From an uncultured Verrucomicrobiota bacterium (GTDB lineage: Bacteria; Verrucomicrobiota; Verrucomicrobiia; Limisphaerales; UBA9464): DNA of 12,345 bases. Made by a program: the position numbers and the translations under genes. This document shows positions 1 to 9,200 of this stretch, in pieces. The DNA is taken from contig CAIPFS010000724.1 of assembly GCA_903864375.1 (NCBI GenBank), forward strand, positions 1-12,345, given 5' to 3'. Below the pieces are notes generated by a model. It was not told the origin of the DNA. It was given only the letters and a program-made list of their open reading frames with translations, and did no database searches. Numbering within the stretch: position 1 is the first letter of the stretch; each line of letters begins with the position of its first letter.

Positions 1-7
1 AGCAGTG

Positions 8-30
8 GCAGAGTACTGACTCCACTCTGC
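8..30. repeat. 7-bp inverted repeat (hairpin)
   Basis: GCAGAGT at 8-14 is exactly complementary to ACTCTGC at 24-30, with a 9-base loop. There is no adjacent T-run, so terminator function is not supported. It may be the 3' end of structure belonging to a gene left of the window. Confidence 0.35.
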
Positions 31-123
31 CCGGATTCTGGTTGAGTAGCGGTAAACCGATACCACTTAGTATCAATTCCGGTGTCACCCAGCGTTGCAA
101 GCTGGAAGAATCATCGCTAAGTT

Positions 124-144
124 ATTGAGCGACAGATGCTCAAT
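124..144. terminator. Possible hairpin terminator
   Basis: ATTGAGC at 124-130 pairs perfectly with GCTCAAT at 138-144 across a 7-base loop. It lies beyond the end of the minus-strand gene 335-1555, so it could stop transcripts from the right. The following bases on the minus strand are AT-rich but not a clear T-run. Function is inferred from position and symmetry only. Confidence 0.35.
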
Positions 145-156
145 ATTCTAGCGCGA

Positions 157-312
157 AGGCTCCTGCCGAGCCGCTGGCGGTCCGAACCACGCTGATTTCG
201 CATAGGCGAAGCCGACGGGCCGTCCGCAGGACCGAGGCTCCTGCCGAGCCGCTGGCGGTCCGAACCACGCTGATTTCGCATAGGCGAAGCCGATGGGCCG
301 TCCGCAGGACCG
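157..312. repeat. Two tandem copies of a 78-bp intergenic repeat
   Basis: Copy 1 is 157-234 and copy 2 is 235-312. They differ at one base (C at 216, T at 294). Each unit contains nested inverted repeats: GGCTC/GAGCC near the left end, TTCGC/GCGAA around a 4-base loop in the middle, GACGG/CCGTC with a one-base centre, and CGGTCC/GGACCG closing most of the unit. In copy 2 the closing stem extends to 7 bp (255-261 with 307-313). This is the pattern of a structured, mobile or amplifiable intergenic element similar in kind to REP/BIME sequences. The near identity of the copies implies recent duplication or homogenisation. I do not recognise a named family. Confidence 0.85.
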
Positions 313-334
313 CGGTGGTTGCAATTTCGCCCTT

Positions 335-1555
335 TCAGGGCTTCCAGACAATGCGGGCAATGGCGTCGTTGGTCGAGGCCGTCGTTGCACCGCCATGTGT
401 GATAAAGTAGAGGGCACCGTCTGGCCCCAGGCGAAGGGCCACTGGTCCAGCTGTGCCTCCCTGCAGGAACGGTTCACTCTCGCCCGGCTTGCCGGTGACG
501 GCATCCACCGGCGCGCTCCGAATCGTCTTTCGCGCAAAGTCGGCATAGAAAAACGCTCCATTGTATTTCGCGGGAAAGCCATTGCCCGCTGCAGGTGTCC
601 GATAAATCACCGCTCCCGTGCAGGAGGCACCGGTGTTCCGCTTGTAGGTGAACCAGGGGGACTGAAAACCATCGATCCGGTTGGTGCGCGACGTGGTGGA
701 CCAGCCATCGCCGAAGACCCTGGGCCATCCGAAGTTCGCACCGGCCGTGATGCGGTTCACTTCATCATAATCGTCGGTCAGATCACCGCCGTTTTCCGCC
801 TCAAGGATGAGTCCGGTCGGTGCGTCGTAATCGAGTGACCACGGCTGACGATGACCGCGGGTAAAGACGGCGGCTTGCGCATCGGGGACGCTCGCAAAGG
901 GATTGTTGGTGGGGATGGAACCGTCGAACCCGATGCGCAGGACCTTTCCGCGAAGATCACGCAGCGATTGCGCCTTGTTTTCCGGATCATCACAGTATTG
1001 CTTGATTCGGGCGTTCTGATTGTTCTCGCCCGCGCTGATATAAAGCAATCGTTCCATGGGGTGCGCCAGCAGGGCACCGCCTACATGCTGACCGGCCGGG
1101 TCACCCACCCATTCGATCAGTGTCGTCTCGCTGCCAGCTTCCAGCGCTGTCGAGGCTCCTTCACCTGCGACCGTGAATCGCGCGACGCGCGACCGGTACT
1201 GGGAGGGGGCATGCTGGGTGGAATGATAGGAGAGGAACACCTGCGGGGTTCGAGGGAAATCGGGGTGTAACGCCACTCCGTGCAGTCCCCGGTCGCCGCT
1301 GACATCAGTTTCCACACGACCGACCCGATGAGAGGTCCGTGCCACGGTATCGATGCGCCACAGGTCGCCCGCGCGCCCGGTGACCCACGCGGCCCCGTCG
1401 GGGGCAAAGGTGAGGTCCATCGGTTCACTCACGGCATCGGGGCCGACGACGGTTTCAACAGCAAATCCCGGCGGCAGGTGAATTTCCGCGAAGGCTGGGG
1501 AAAACCAGGTCAGGGTCGCGACCATTGCGGTGAGAAGGCGCAAACGATTGGGCAT
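335..1555 (-). CDS. Secreted PQQ-type glucose/sorbosone dehydrogenase-like protein
   Basis: This encodes a 406-residue beta-propeller of the GSDH (glucose/sorbosone dehydrogenase) family. Family members oxidise sugars with PQQ outside the cytoplasm. Visible landmarks are a signal peptide (residues 1-23, ending AFA), LHGVALHPDF (91-100), QHVGGALLAHP (156-166), with H157 aligning by motif with the catalytic histidine of soluble glucose dehydrogenase, GKVLRIGFDG (203-212), the GHRQPWSL motif (234-241) with its conserved Arg, and DEVNRITAGANFGWP (264-278). A start at 1555 puts the signal peptide at the true N-terminus. An in-frame ATG at 1621 would add 22 residues with no signal character. Neither start has a clear Shine-Dalgarno sequence. 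It is divergent from the SDR gene at 1657. The substrate is unknown, and many PVC members of this family lack a proven activity. Confidence 0.88.
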   Translation of the reverse strand: MPNRLRLLTAMVATLTWFSPAFAEIHLPPGFAVETVVGPDAVSEPMDLTFAPDGAAWVTGRAGDLWRIDTVARTSHRVGRVETDVSGDRGLHGVALHPDFPRTPQVFLSYHSTQHAPSQYRSRVARFTVAGEGASTALEAGSETTLIEWVGDPAGQHVGGALLAHPMERLLYISAGENNQNARIKQYCDDPENKAQSLRDLRGKVLRIGFDGSIPTNNPFASVPDAQAAVFTRGHRQPWSLDYDAPTGLILEAENGGDLTDDYDEVNRITAGANFGWPRVFGDGWSTTSRTNRIDGFQSPWFTYKRNTGASCTGAVIYRTPAAGNGFPAKYNGAFFYADFARKTIRSAPVDAVTGKPGESEPFLQGGTAGPVALRLGPDGALYFITHGGATTASTNDAIARIVWKP

Positions 1556-1656
1556 GTCGGGCAGAGAATGGGGGAATTGCTGTCGGGCGTCTACAGCCGC
1601 GCAACTCGAAAAGCGCTCCATTGCCCGGCGGGAATTGTCCTGCGAGACTGGTCGAT
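1556..1656. promoter_or_regulatory. Divergent intergenic region, presumed promoters
   Basis: The 101 bases separate the divergent starts of the GSDH-like gene (minus) and the SDR gene (plus), so promoters for both are expected here. I see no convincing -35/-10 pair, operator palindrome or strong ribosome-binding site. The call rests on geometry alone. Confidence 0.35.
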
Positions 1657-2493
1657 ATGGGTTCGCCCACCTCCATTATCGTCGTCATCGGAGCCGGCTC
1701 CATTGGCCAGTCCATCGCACGACGTGTCTCTGCCGGAAAGCACGTCCTGCTGGCGGACGTGCGCGAGGAAAATGCCCGGTCTGCCGCAACAACCCTCAGC
1801 AACGCCGGATTCGACGTCAGCGTTGCCACTGTGGATGTTTCTTCACGTGGTTCGGTCCACGCGCTCGTCGGGACTGCCACAGCTCTCGGCGACGTGGTCG
1901 GAGTGATCCATGCGGCCGGAGTTTCACCGACGCAGGCCTCCCCGGAATCCATCTTGAAAGTGGACCTTTACGGGACTGCGACGGTGTTGGAGGAATTTGG
2001 CAACATCATCGGCCGCGGCGGCGCCGGTGTCGTGATCGGTTCCATGTCCGGGCATCGCCTGTCAGCACTCACATCCGAACAGAATAGACTCCTTGCCACC
2101 ACGGCGGCTGACGAGTTGCTGGCCCTGCCGATGCTTCAACCGGACCAGGTGAAGGACCCACTCCATGCCTACCAGATTTCAAAGCGCGCCAACTCCTTGC
2201 GGGTGATGGCAGAAGCTGTTCGTTGGGGAAAGCGCGGTGCCCGGCTCAACATCATCAGCCCAGGTATCGTCATCACCCCACTGGCAATGGAGGAATTGAA
2301 CGGGCCTCGGGGTCCGGGTTACCGCCGGATGATGGAATCGTCTGCAGTCGGACGCGCCGGAACACCGGACGAAATTGGAAATCTCGGAGCATTCCTCATG
2401 GGCTCGGACGGCGCATTTGTCACCGGCAGCGACTTCCTCATCGATGGAGGAGTAACGGCCGCCCATTGGTTCGGCGACCTGAGTCTCAGGTAA
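1657..2493 (+). CDS. Short-chain dehydrogenase/reductase (SDR)
   Basis: This 278-residue protein is a classical-type SDR, a cytoplasmic NAD(P)-dependent oxidoreductase. The dinucleotide-binding glycine motif GAGSIGQ is at 12-18. An acidic residue follows the second strand (LLADV, 31-35), which hints at an NAD preference. HAAG (85-88) stands in for the usual NNAG. The probable catalytic set is S129, Y172 and K176 (YQISK), followed by the SPG motif (201-203). The Ser-Tyr spacing of 43 residues is much longer than the usual 12-13 and resembles the 3-alpha-hydroxysteroid dehydrogenase/carbonyl reductase branch, which has an insertion before the Tyr. The ATG at 1657 starts just before the Rossmann strand. 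An upstream TTG at 1621 is in frame but adds nothing recognisable. It faces the long minus-strand operon tail to tail. The substrate is unknown. Confidence 0.9.
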   Translation: MGSPTSIIVVIGAGSIGQSIARRVSAGKHVLLADVREENARSAATTLSNAGFDVSVATVDVSSRGSVHALVGTATALGDVVGVIHAAGVSPTQASPESILKVDLYGTATVLEEFGNIIGRGGAGVVIGSMSGHRLSALTSEQNRLLATTAADELLALPMLQPDQVKDPLHAYQISKRANSLRVMAEAVRWGKRGARLNIISPGIVITPLAMEELNGPRGPGYRRMMESSAVGRAGTPDEIGNLGAFLMGSDGAFVTGSDFLIDGGVTAAHWFGDLSLR

Positions 2494-2510
2494 AAAAGCG
2501 CCGACCGTGA

Positions 2511-2535
2511 GGCCGACCGGTATCCACCGGTGGCC
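2511..2535. terminator. Hairpin between convergent genes, probable terminator
   Basis: GGCC-ACCGGT (2511-2514 and 2516-2521, with a bulged G at 2515) pairs with ACCGGTGGCC (2526-2535) around the loop ATCC. The hairpin fills most of the 42-base gap between the SDR stop (2493) and the operon stop (2536). On the minus strand a T6 run (bases 2497-2492) follows about 13 bases after the stem, so it is an imperfect intrinsic terminator in that direction. On the plus strand no T-run follows. It probably protects both convergent transcripts. Confidence 0.65.
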
Positions 2536-5301
2536 TTAGCGCCTGGCGGCGGGTCCGGGACCCTTCAGGCCGGACCGAAGCCAGGCCAGGACGTCAGCAA
2601 CATCGGCGGGGGCAAGACCGCCGGCGAATGAGGGCATCAGCGACGTGGACAGACGTCGGACACCGGCCACGTCCTTGCGCAACAACACCTGCTCAATGCC
2701 GTTGGGAAGGGCCAGAGTCAGGCTGGTCGCGCCGTCGTCCTTCAAAATCCCCGTCATCAGACGGCCATCGGCGGTCTGCACCACGGTCGTTTCGTACCCG
2801 GGACGGATTCGGTCGTTGGGCAGCAGGATGTCCTTGAGCAGACCTTCCTCGGCCATGCCGATCTGACCCAGCAAATCAGGGCCCACCTCATGGCCCTCGC
2901 TGCCAATCCGGTGGCAGATGGAGCAGGCTTGAATAAAGAGCTCGTGGCCTCGCGACGGGTTGCGCGGGTTTGCCAGCGCGGCGACATACGTGCGAAAGGT
3001 GTCGTCGCTGACCGTCTCAACCGGCGGCAATGACCCGACGGGAAGGGCCCCGTCCTCTTCCGTGACCTCGGCAACCAAGGTTCCTTCCAGGGCACGTGAG
3101 GCTTTGCGGACATCGACGTTATCGCTCGCTGCCAGTGCGGCCAGGACGGTCCGCGCAGATTTCTCCGAAAGTGGTTTGCGGGGGGCGTTCTTACGGCCCT
3201 CGGCCAGTCCTTCGAGGATCGCGGCCTGATACCCTGGTTTGGCTCCGTCGGCCAGTGACAGTGCACGAGCCAGTTCGGGGTCGTTGCGTCGCGCAGCGAC
3301 GGACTGCGCGAGTCGCCTGAGAATCGACGTGGTCTCTCCGGGTTCCTGGATCAATCGCGCCAGCATCTCAACGCCCCTCCCATGCAAGGACGACAGCAGG
3401 GCGGCATCCATCCAACGGACGGTGTGGTGGAGCAGGGCGTACCGGGCCAGGAGATCAAATGCCCCGGGATCGCGGCTCTCACCCAGACTCAGCGCAAACT
3501 GAATCTGAACGCGCGGATTTTGCTCTTTATCGGCAGCCGCCAGCGCAGCTTCCAGAAGGGCATGCCCCTCGGTCTTCGGGAACCACCGATCGGCCAGTTG
3601 GAGCGCATGAATGCGCACCGCGGGTTCCGGATGATCCAGGAAAGGCTGGATGTCTCCCGGCGTCAACACTCCCCAACCGTCCAGTGTTCGGAGTGCGGTG
3701 ATGAGGGTGGAGGCGTCGGCATTGTTGTTGGCGAGAAGGCTCCTCAGCGGGGATTGCGCCTCCTGCGCGTTCACTTCCTCCAGCAATCGTTGCGCCGTCT
3801 GACGCCGCCAGAAATACGGGCTGGCGCATTCGAGGGCCAGAGCTTTGGGGTCCAGACCGCTCATGTCCGACGGAAGGGAAGTCGGCATGTCCCGATGGGT
3901 CAGACGGTAGATGCGACCGCGATCATGGCCGTTGTACAGGCCATACTGCTGTTGCAGGTGGCGTGGGATCGCCGAGTAGTCTTCGATGATTTCCCGGTAA
4001 TAATCGACCACCCAGATGCAACCGTCCGGACCGTGTTGAAGGCGGATGGGATGACTCCATGGATCGGTGCTGGCAGCGAACTCGGATTTTTCCTCTCCCG
4101 GGACCCGGTGAGTCCTGAGGACCGAACCATCGGCCTCAATGATCTGGCGGTGAATGAGATTACCGGACGGCTCGCAGGCAAAGTGCTGGCCATGCAGACC
4201 CGGCAGGGCATGGTCCTGATAGACCATCGATCCGCAGGCCGCGGTGAACCAGCCGTCAGCCTCGCTTTCGGCAGCGCCATAGCGGCTGTTATAATATTTA
4301 AAATACTCCGGGTCCTCGGCGCGCTTCTGTCGCCAGGGATGCGGTTTTGAAAGCGAATACGCATGGCTGTCGCCGGTGCGCACCTCAATATCCGATACAG
4401 CAAAATCAGGATTGCGAACCAGGTAGCGCCAGGGGAGCGGGGCAATGAAGATGGCGGGCGCGGTGGTGGTGACGGTAAAACGGTCGCCCGCCTTGGTCAT
4501 GGCAAAGCCAAACGTTCCGGTGCCGCCCGTCACGGGCTCGATCGCTGTGCCGTCCGCGCGTATGCGGAAATCCGTTCCCGGCAGATCCACCGGTGCCGGC
4601 AAATGGGGCCCAGTGATCTTTCCCCCGCCATGGCCGCGCCCAAAATAAATCCAACCGTCGGCTCCCCATTGGGGGGCATTGATGCCGCGTTCGAGCATGC
4701 CGACGGGAAAGCCGGTATAGAGGACTTCCCGCACCTCGGCCTTGCCGTCGCCATCGCGGTCCGCCAGAAAAATGATATCGGGCGCGCAGGCGACGATGAC
4801 TCCACCCCGCGCAGGGACCAGACCATAAACGGGTGGTAAATCCGTGGCCCAAACCACCGCCTTGTCCATGCGCCCGTCGCCGTTGGTGTCACTCAGCAAC
4901 TTCACAACTCCATAGGTGCCCTTCATGGCCGCCTCCTTGAACTTTTCGCCGGCCTGCACGCGACGCACCTCGCTGTCGAGTCTTCCGGTTTTGTTGAGTT
5001 CGTCGATATCCAGCTGTCCCTCAAGATTGTACCCGTGAAGCTCACTGACGAAGAGACGCCCCTGTGCATCCCAGCAGATGCCCGAGGGCGAGGCGATGAG
5101 AGGTTCGCTCGCGACCACCTCCATTCGAAATCCGTCCGGTAGTCGGAAGGCGGCCGCACTTTGCTCGGGAGTATGCGCGGTTGGCGCGTCGCCCGGCCGG
5201 GGTATCTCCGCCATGAGCTCAACGGAGATGAACACGACGAGCAGGCCTTGCGCGACGCAGCGGACGAAGGAGAGACGTTGACCAGTGCTATGGTTTTTCA
5301 T
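2536..5301 (-). CDS. Propeller-HEAT-cytochrome c fusion protein B (PVC-type dehydrogenase)
   Basis: This encodes 921 residues. An N-terminal hydrophobic signal segment (about 11-31) is followed by a beta-propeller of the 'putative membrane-bound dehydrogenase' type (about 50-470). Two Ca-binding-like loops, DTNGDGRMD (138-146) and DRDGDGKAE (181-189), lie in it, and the domain closes with DYYREIIEDYSAIP (433-446) and DRGRIYRL (460-467), landmarks typical of the family. Helical HEAT-like repeats cover about 480-760. The C-terminal Pirellula/Verrucomicrobium-type haem domain carries CSICH (793-797) and a late LMP motif (M889) that could give the axial Met. It should act in the periplasm or at the envelope, passing electrons from an unknown substrate to cytochrome c. 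It is last in the operon, 34 bases after the dihaem cytochrome, with no clear Shine-Dalgarno, which suggests coupled or leaderless-type initiation. The dehydrogenase activity of this family is assigned by homology. Confidence 0.9.
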   Translation of the reverse strand: MKNHSTGQRLSFVRCVAQGLLVVFISVELMAEIPRPGDAPTAHTPEQSAAAFRLPDGFRMEVVASEPLIASPSGICWDAQGRLFVSELHGYNLEGQLDIDELNKTGRLDSEVRRVQAGEKFKEAAMKGTYGVVKLLSDTNGDGRMDKAVVWATDLPPVYGLVPARGGVIVACAPDIIFLADRDGDGKAEVREVLYTGFPVGMLERGINAPQWGADGWIYFGRGHGGGKITGPHLPAPVDLPGTDFRIRADGTAIEPVTGGTGTFGFAMTKAGDRFTVTTTAPAIFIAPLPWRYLVRNPDFAVSDIEVRTGDSHAYSLSKPHPWRQKRAEDPEYFKYYNSRYGAAESEADGWFTAACGSMVYQDHALPGLHGQHFACEPSGNLIHRQIIEADGSVLRTHRVPGEEKSEFAASTDPWSHPIRLQHGPDGCIWVVDYYREIIEDYSAIPRHLQQQYGLYNGHDRGRIYRLTHRDMPTSLPSDMSGLDPKALALECASPYFWRRQTAQRLLEEVNAQEAQSPLRSLLANNNADASTLITALRTLDGWGVLTPGDIQPFLDHPEPAVRIHALQLADRWFPKTEGHALLEAALAAADKEQNPRVQIQFALSLGESRDPGAFDLLARYALLHHTVRWMDAALLSSLHGRGVEMLARLIQEPGETTSILRRLAQSVAARRNDPELARALSLADGAKPGYQAAILEGLAEGRKNAPRKPLSEKSARTVLAALAASDNVDVRKASRALEGTLVAEVTEEDGALPVGSLPPVETVSDDTFRTYVAALANPRNPSRGHELFIQACSICHRIGSEGHEVGPDLLGQIGMAEEGLLKDILLPNDRIRPGYETTVVQTADGRLMTGILKDDGATSLTLALPNGIEQVLLRKDVAGVRRLSTSLMPSFAGGLAPADVADVLAWLRSGLKGPGPAARR

Positions 5302-5335
5302 CGGCGATTAAATTCGTAGAGGTTCGGGCTGAAGT

Positions 5336-6217
5336 TCATTTCGAGGCGAGCCACGCTTCCAGTTGGGTGATTTCCTCCGGGGCCAGCGACCCCTTGGGCG
5401 GCATATGGCCGTACTCCACCAAGGCTCGAATGCTCGGGCCATGCACCCGGTACAGCGGCTCACGGTCTCCGGACGTGGAATGGCACTTGGTGCACCGTTT
5501 CATGGTTAACGCTTCACCGTACTCGACCCGCGGTTCGTCTTTTGGAAAGTGCAAGGCAGGAACCTCCCGATCCGCAATGTAGTCGTTGATTCGACGGGCC
5601 TGGTCCGCATCGCTCAACAGGTCGGGACGGAACGGGCGGATAATGCGGGGACCCGAAGCGTGGCATGCAAAGCACTCGGCACCTTTGAATTGGATTTTGT
5701 CAGCCAGAACGTCGGCGTAATAGGCGATGGGAGGGGTGATGGTTTTATCGCGAACAATGGAATAGTGATTCCATTTTGCCTGCTTCAACGGCTTTTGAAC
5801 CAGCAGGTAGACATCGACGGCATTGTTGGTGAAGAGGGATACGTAGTTCAGCATCGGTTCCCGGACGTGGGCATCGAGGGTGCTGTCGAGCGAAACGTCG
5901 GCGACGGGCACCGCCTCTCCTGCCTCAAACAGCTGGCTGGCCTTCCGCATGTATCCTGAAAGTTCTTCTTCCGTCAGTCCTCCCGCCCGAACGGGGTCAT
6001 GAGGTGGCAGACTGCCGATGACCTGTCCTGCAGACGGCCTTAATTTGTTGGTGCCGACCGTGGCAATGGCCTTTTCAAAATCTGCGCGGGTAAACCAGGA
6101 TAGGTCGAGCGACGGCAGCCTCCTGGCCGTTGTCGGCTCGGCATTCGTCGACAAGATGAGTCCCACGATCAGGATCGAAACAATCCAGCTTCGATTCAAT
6201 GGAATGGGAAAACACAT
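5336..6217 (-). CDS. Secreted dihaem c-type cytochrome
   Basis: This 293-residue protein has a clear signal peptide (about 1-26: basic start, a hydrophobic core around WIVSILIVGLIL, cut after STNA). Two haem-attachment motifs are present, CFACH (182-186) and CTKCH (242-246). A conserved-looking HMPP near the end (M272) is the probable axial methionine of the second haem. The 155 residues before the first haem match no domain I recognise and are about as long as the cytochrome part. The gene sits between the two propeller-haem proteins, 15 bases after protein A and 34 before protein B. It is therefore a good candidate for the electron shuttle of this set. Spacing points to co-transcription. 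The start at 6217 is chosen because it places the signal peptide correctly, although the ribosome-binding site is weak. The overall dihaem cytochrome call is firm and the partner is inferred. Confidence 0.87.
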   Translation of the reverse strand: MCFPIPLNRSWIVSILIVGLILSTNAEPTTARRLPSLDLSWFTRADFEKAIATVGTNKLRPSAGQVIGSLPPHDPVRAGGLTEEELSGYMRKASQLFEAGEAVPVADVSLDSTLDAHVREPMLNYVSLFTNNAVDVYLLVQKPLKQAKWNHYSIVRDKTITPPIAYYADVLADKIQFKGAECFACHASGPRIIRPFRPDLLSDADQARRINDYIADREVPALHFPKDEPRVEYGEALTMKRCTKCHSTSGDREPLYRVHGPSIRALVEYGHMPPKGSLAPEEITQLEAWLASK

Positions 6218-6232
6218 ATCCAGTAAATGGGG

Positions 6233-9200
6233 TCACTTCAGGGAGGCTAGATATTCGACGAGGTCGCGCAGATCACGTTTGCTCAAGGATTGCCCGAAGC
6301 CTTCCGGCATTCCAGAAGGGCCGCGTTGACGTTCGACAATCTCGGCCTTGCGGAGGTTGAGGAAGCCTTCCTCGGGAGAGTTGAGTTCGAGCCAGTCGGC
6401 GGTCTCCTGTTTTACCGTTCCGGCGAGGACGGAACCGTTCTTCAGGGTTAACGCGACACTTTCGAATCCGGTGGCGATTTGGGCATTGGGAGCGATAATT
6501 GATTCCAGCAGATATTCGCGGGGCTGACGCTGACCGATCCCCGTCAGATTGGGTCCCACGTCGCCTCCCTCCCAGCCAATCTTGTGACAGCGCAAACACG
6601 AGGCGTCCGCCCGTTCGAAGAAAATTTTCCGTCCCGCCGCTGCCTCGCCGCCGAATAATGCCTCCGAGTAGGGCTCGATGGAATTTGTACCGCGGGCGGC
6701 ATCGAAAGATTTTAGTACCGCACGCACGTCAGCTGAACCGCTTCTCGAGGCCACCTCAATGACGTCCAGTTGCAGTTCCTTTGAAACTTTGCCGGCTGCG
6801 AGTTTGTCCGCCCATTCGGCAACGAGGAGGTCTGCGGCCTGGTTGGTGAGGCTGGCCAGGGCGTTTAGCGCGGTCTGCTGTTCACGAAGGATGCCACTGT
6901 TCGCTGAAGCACGAATGGCATTAACGGCCTCCTCGGGTGCCAGACGCGTCAATAGCTTTAGACCTTCGGCCCTTAAATCCGCGTTCGTGCTGGCCGCCGC
7001 CGCACGAACCGCAGGAAGGAAGTCCGGTTTCGCGCTTGCTCCCAAAACCTTCAAGGCGGCCAATCGAAGTTCGGGGGTTGCCTGTTTGTTAATGGCAATC
7101 GGCATCAAGGTCTCGCTGAAGTGGGTCAGCCCGAATCGGTCGATCACCAATATGGCCGCAGCGCGAATCGGATCGGAGGCTGTTTCCAGCAACGGCACCA
7201 ACAGCGGCTCCACGGATTCCCGGGCCAGCGCGAGGTCATGGGGTGTGGGCGGGTGGTAGATGTTCAACACGCGGTCCAGTTGGGGCGGCTTTGACCAAAG
7301 GGCGACCGCCTCCAACGCTTCGACTCGCAGGTTTTCCGGAGCGTCGGCGCGGGCGGCGAAGCGAACTAAATCCGCTGCGGCCTGGGGCGTTCCGAGTTGA
7401 AAATTGGCGTTGATGACCCGGCGCAAAAGCGGTGAGGAGGTGGAGGGCCGGGCAATGCGTGCGGCCAACTGCGGCAGGGCACCGGTTATGGGTTGGTCAT
7501 GAATGGCGCGGGCCGCTTCGAGAACAATCTGCGGTTCATTGTCTTCGAGGGCATTGGCCACTTCGGTCCGACCGAGTCGTCGCAGGGCAAGCAGCGCCCC
7601 CAGGCGAACGGACGGGGACGCATCCTTCAGCGCGACGGTCAGGGCGGTCGTATCGCCCAACCGGGTCAGCCCCATCACAGCCGCATGGCGTAAGTACGGT
7701 TCGCGGTCGGCATTTTCTTTTAATAAGGCCAGCAAGAGTGGAACGGCATCGGGACGCCCCAGCTTTCCAAGCGCCAGCGCGGCGAACGATTGTACTCGCG
7801 GGTTTGCTTCGACCACGAGCCGCACAAGACCGTCATACGCCCCAGTGACCCGTTGTTCGCCGAGCACCTTGGCTGTTTGTGCGCGAACCTCGGGATCCGA
7901 ATCGCTCAACAGTGGCAGCAAGGCTGTGACAGCGTCCGACGAGGCTTCCGCCCGGGCGATCTGGTCGAGCCCCCAGATGGCGTGAAGCCGGGCGACGTCA
8001 TTCGTTCCCCGAATAGCCACGTCGGCGAAGACTCCCACCTCGCTCCGTTCCGCCAGAGCGAACTGCGCTTCCTGGCGGACACGCTGATCAGGAAATGCCA
8101 GCCATTTCACGAGTTCAGCCGTATCTCGCGGTGCCATTCCTTCAGCGAGCAGCCGCTTTGTTTCAACGGCAAGCGGGTCTGCCTTTCGTTCCGGATCGCT
8201 GACGTGATAGATCCGCCCCTTGCCGGTCTTTCCCCAGCCAGTCACCCAATCCAGCACATAGACGCTGCCGTCCGTTCCCAGTTCCACATCCGTCGCGAGG
8301 ATGTTCCAAAGGAACCGCTGCTGATCAAACAATTCGAAGGCAGCTCCTTTGGGACGCAGGGCAAACGACAGGACGCCGCTGCCATTAGCGGTGCCGTGAA
8401 AATCGCATAGGAAAAAGTGATTTCGATAACGATCCGGCAGTCCAATGCCGGAACTAAACGTTAGCCCGGAGGGTCCGGAAGCGATGTGCGCGAGCGGGGG
8501 CAGGCTGTACGCCGGTTGCTCATCATTGCGGAGCTGCCAGATTTTTTCCGCCATCCAGGGGCCCCGTTGAACGGGCGTCGTGATGAACTGGAATCCCACC
8601 CGCCAGCCGCTGTCGCCACCTTCGACCAGATACACGCAGCGCGCCTGGTCGCCGGCGTCTGAGTTATTGTCGACGGTGAAGAGATTGCCGTGGTCGTCAA
8701 AAGCAAGCTCCTGCGGATTGCGCAGTCCAGTGGCGAAAATTTCGAGGTTCGAGCCGTCGGGATTGCAGCGAAGTACCGCACCGGAATCCGGATTGCTGAC
8801 CACCCCATGGTCTGTCTTCACACTCAACCCACGGTCACCAATACTGAAATAGAGGCGTCCATCCGGTCCCATCCGCAGACCATGCAGGTCGTGACCCATG
8901 TAGGCGACGCGCACTCCGTAACCGTATTGCAAAGACCTGCGGTTGCTGGCCACCCCCATGTGATTGGTGTCCTGCAACAACCACAGATTCGGGATGTTCG
9001 CAAACCAGACATTGGTGCCTCGGGCCAAAACACCGGCACCAATGCCGTCGAGTGGCGAATTGAAACCATCGGCATACACCGTGGAATGGTCCGCCACACC
9101 GTCGCCATCCTTGTCCTCGATCCGGACAATCCGCTCGGAGAAGGTGGTGAGTTCCGGGAAATGGTCCCCGTATTTGCGATGAAGCAGGGCAAGCCGGTCG

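Larger units (their letters stand above)
1..334. other. Non-coding left edge with hairpins and tandem repeats
   Basis: No convincing gene is visible in this stretch. It contains a hairpin at 8-30, a hairpin at 124-144 and two tandem copies of a 78-bp repeat at 157-312. It lies downstream of the minus-strand sugar-dehydrogenase-like gene that ends at 335. An open frame crosses the repeats on the minus strand, but it is only the repeat unit (78 = 26 codons) joined to an off-frame reading of the neighbouring gene. Confidence 0.75.

Noticed and set aside
157..312. Possible CRISPR array
   Set aside because: Only two directly abutting 78-bp copies are present, with no unique spacers and no cas genes nearby.
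148..582. Minus-strand open frame with a 26-residue internal repeat
   Set aside because: The repeat arises because the 78-bp DNA repeat is a multiple of three. The rest reads out of frame through the well-supported dehydrogenase-like gene.
1455..1952. Minus-strand frame spanning the GSDH-SDR divergent region
   Set aside because: It overlaps the coding parts of both supported genes and shows no domain; composition looks like a shadow.
3382..4350. Long plus-strand open frame opposite propeller protein B
   Set aside because: It has no recognisable domain. The minus strand codes clearly for a known multi-domain protein, and antisense open frames are expected at high GC.
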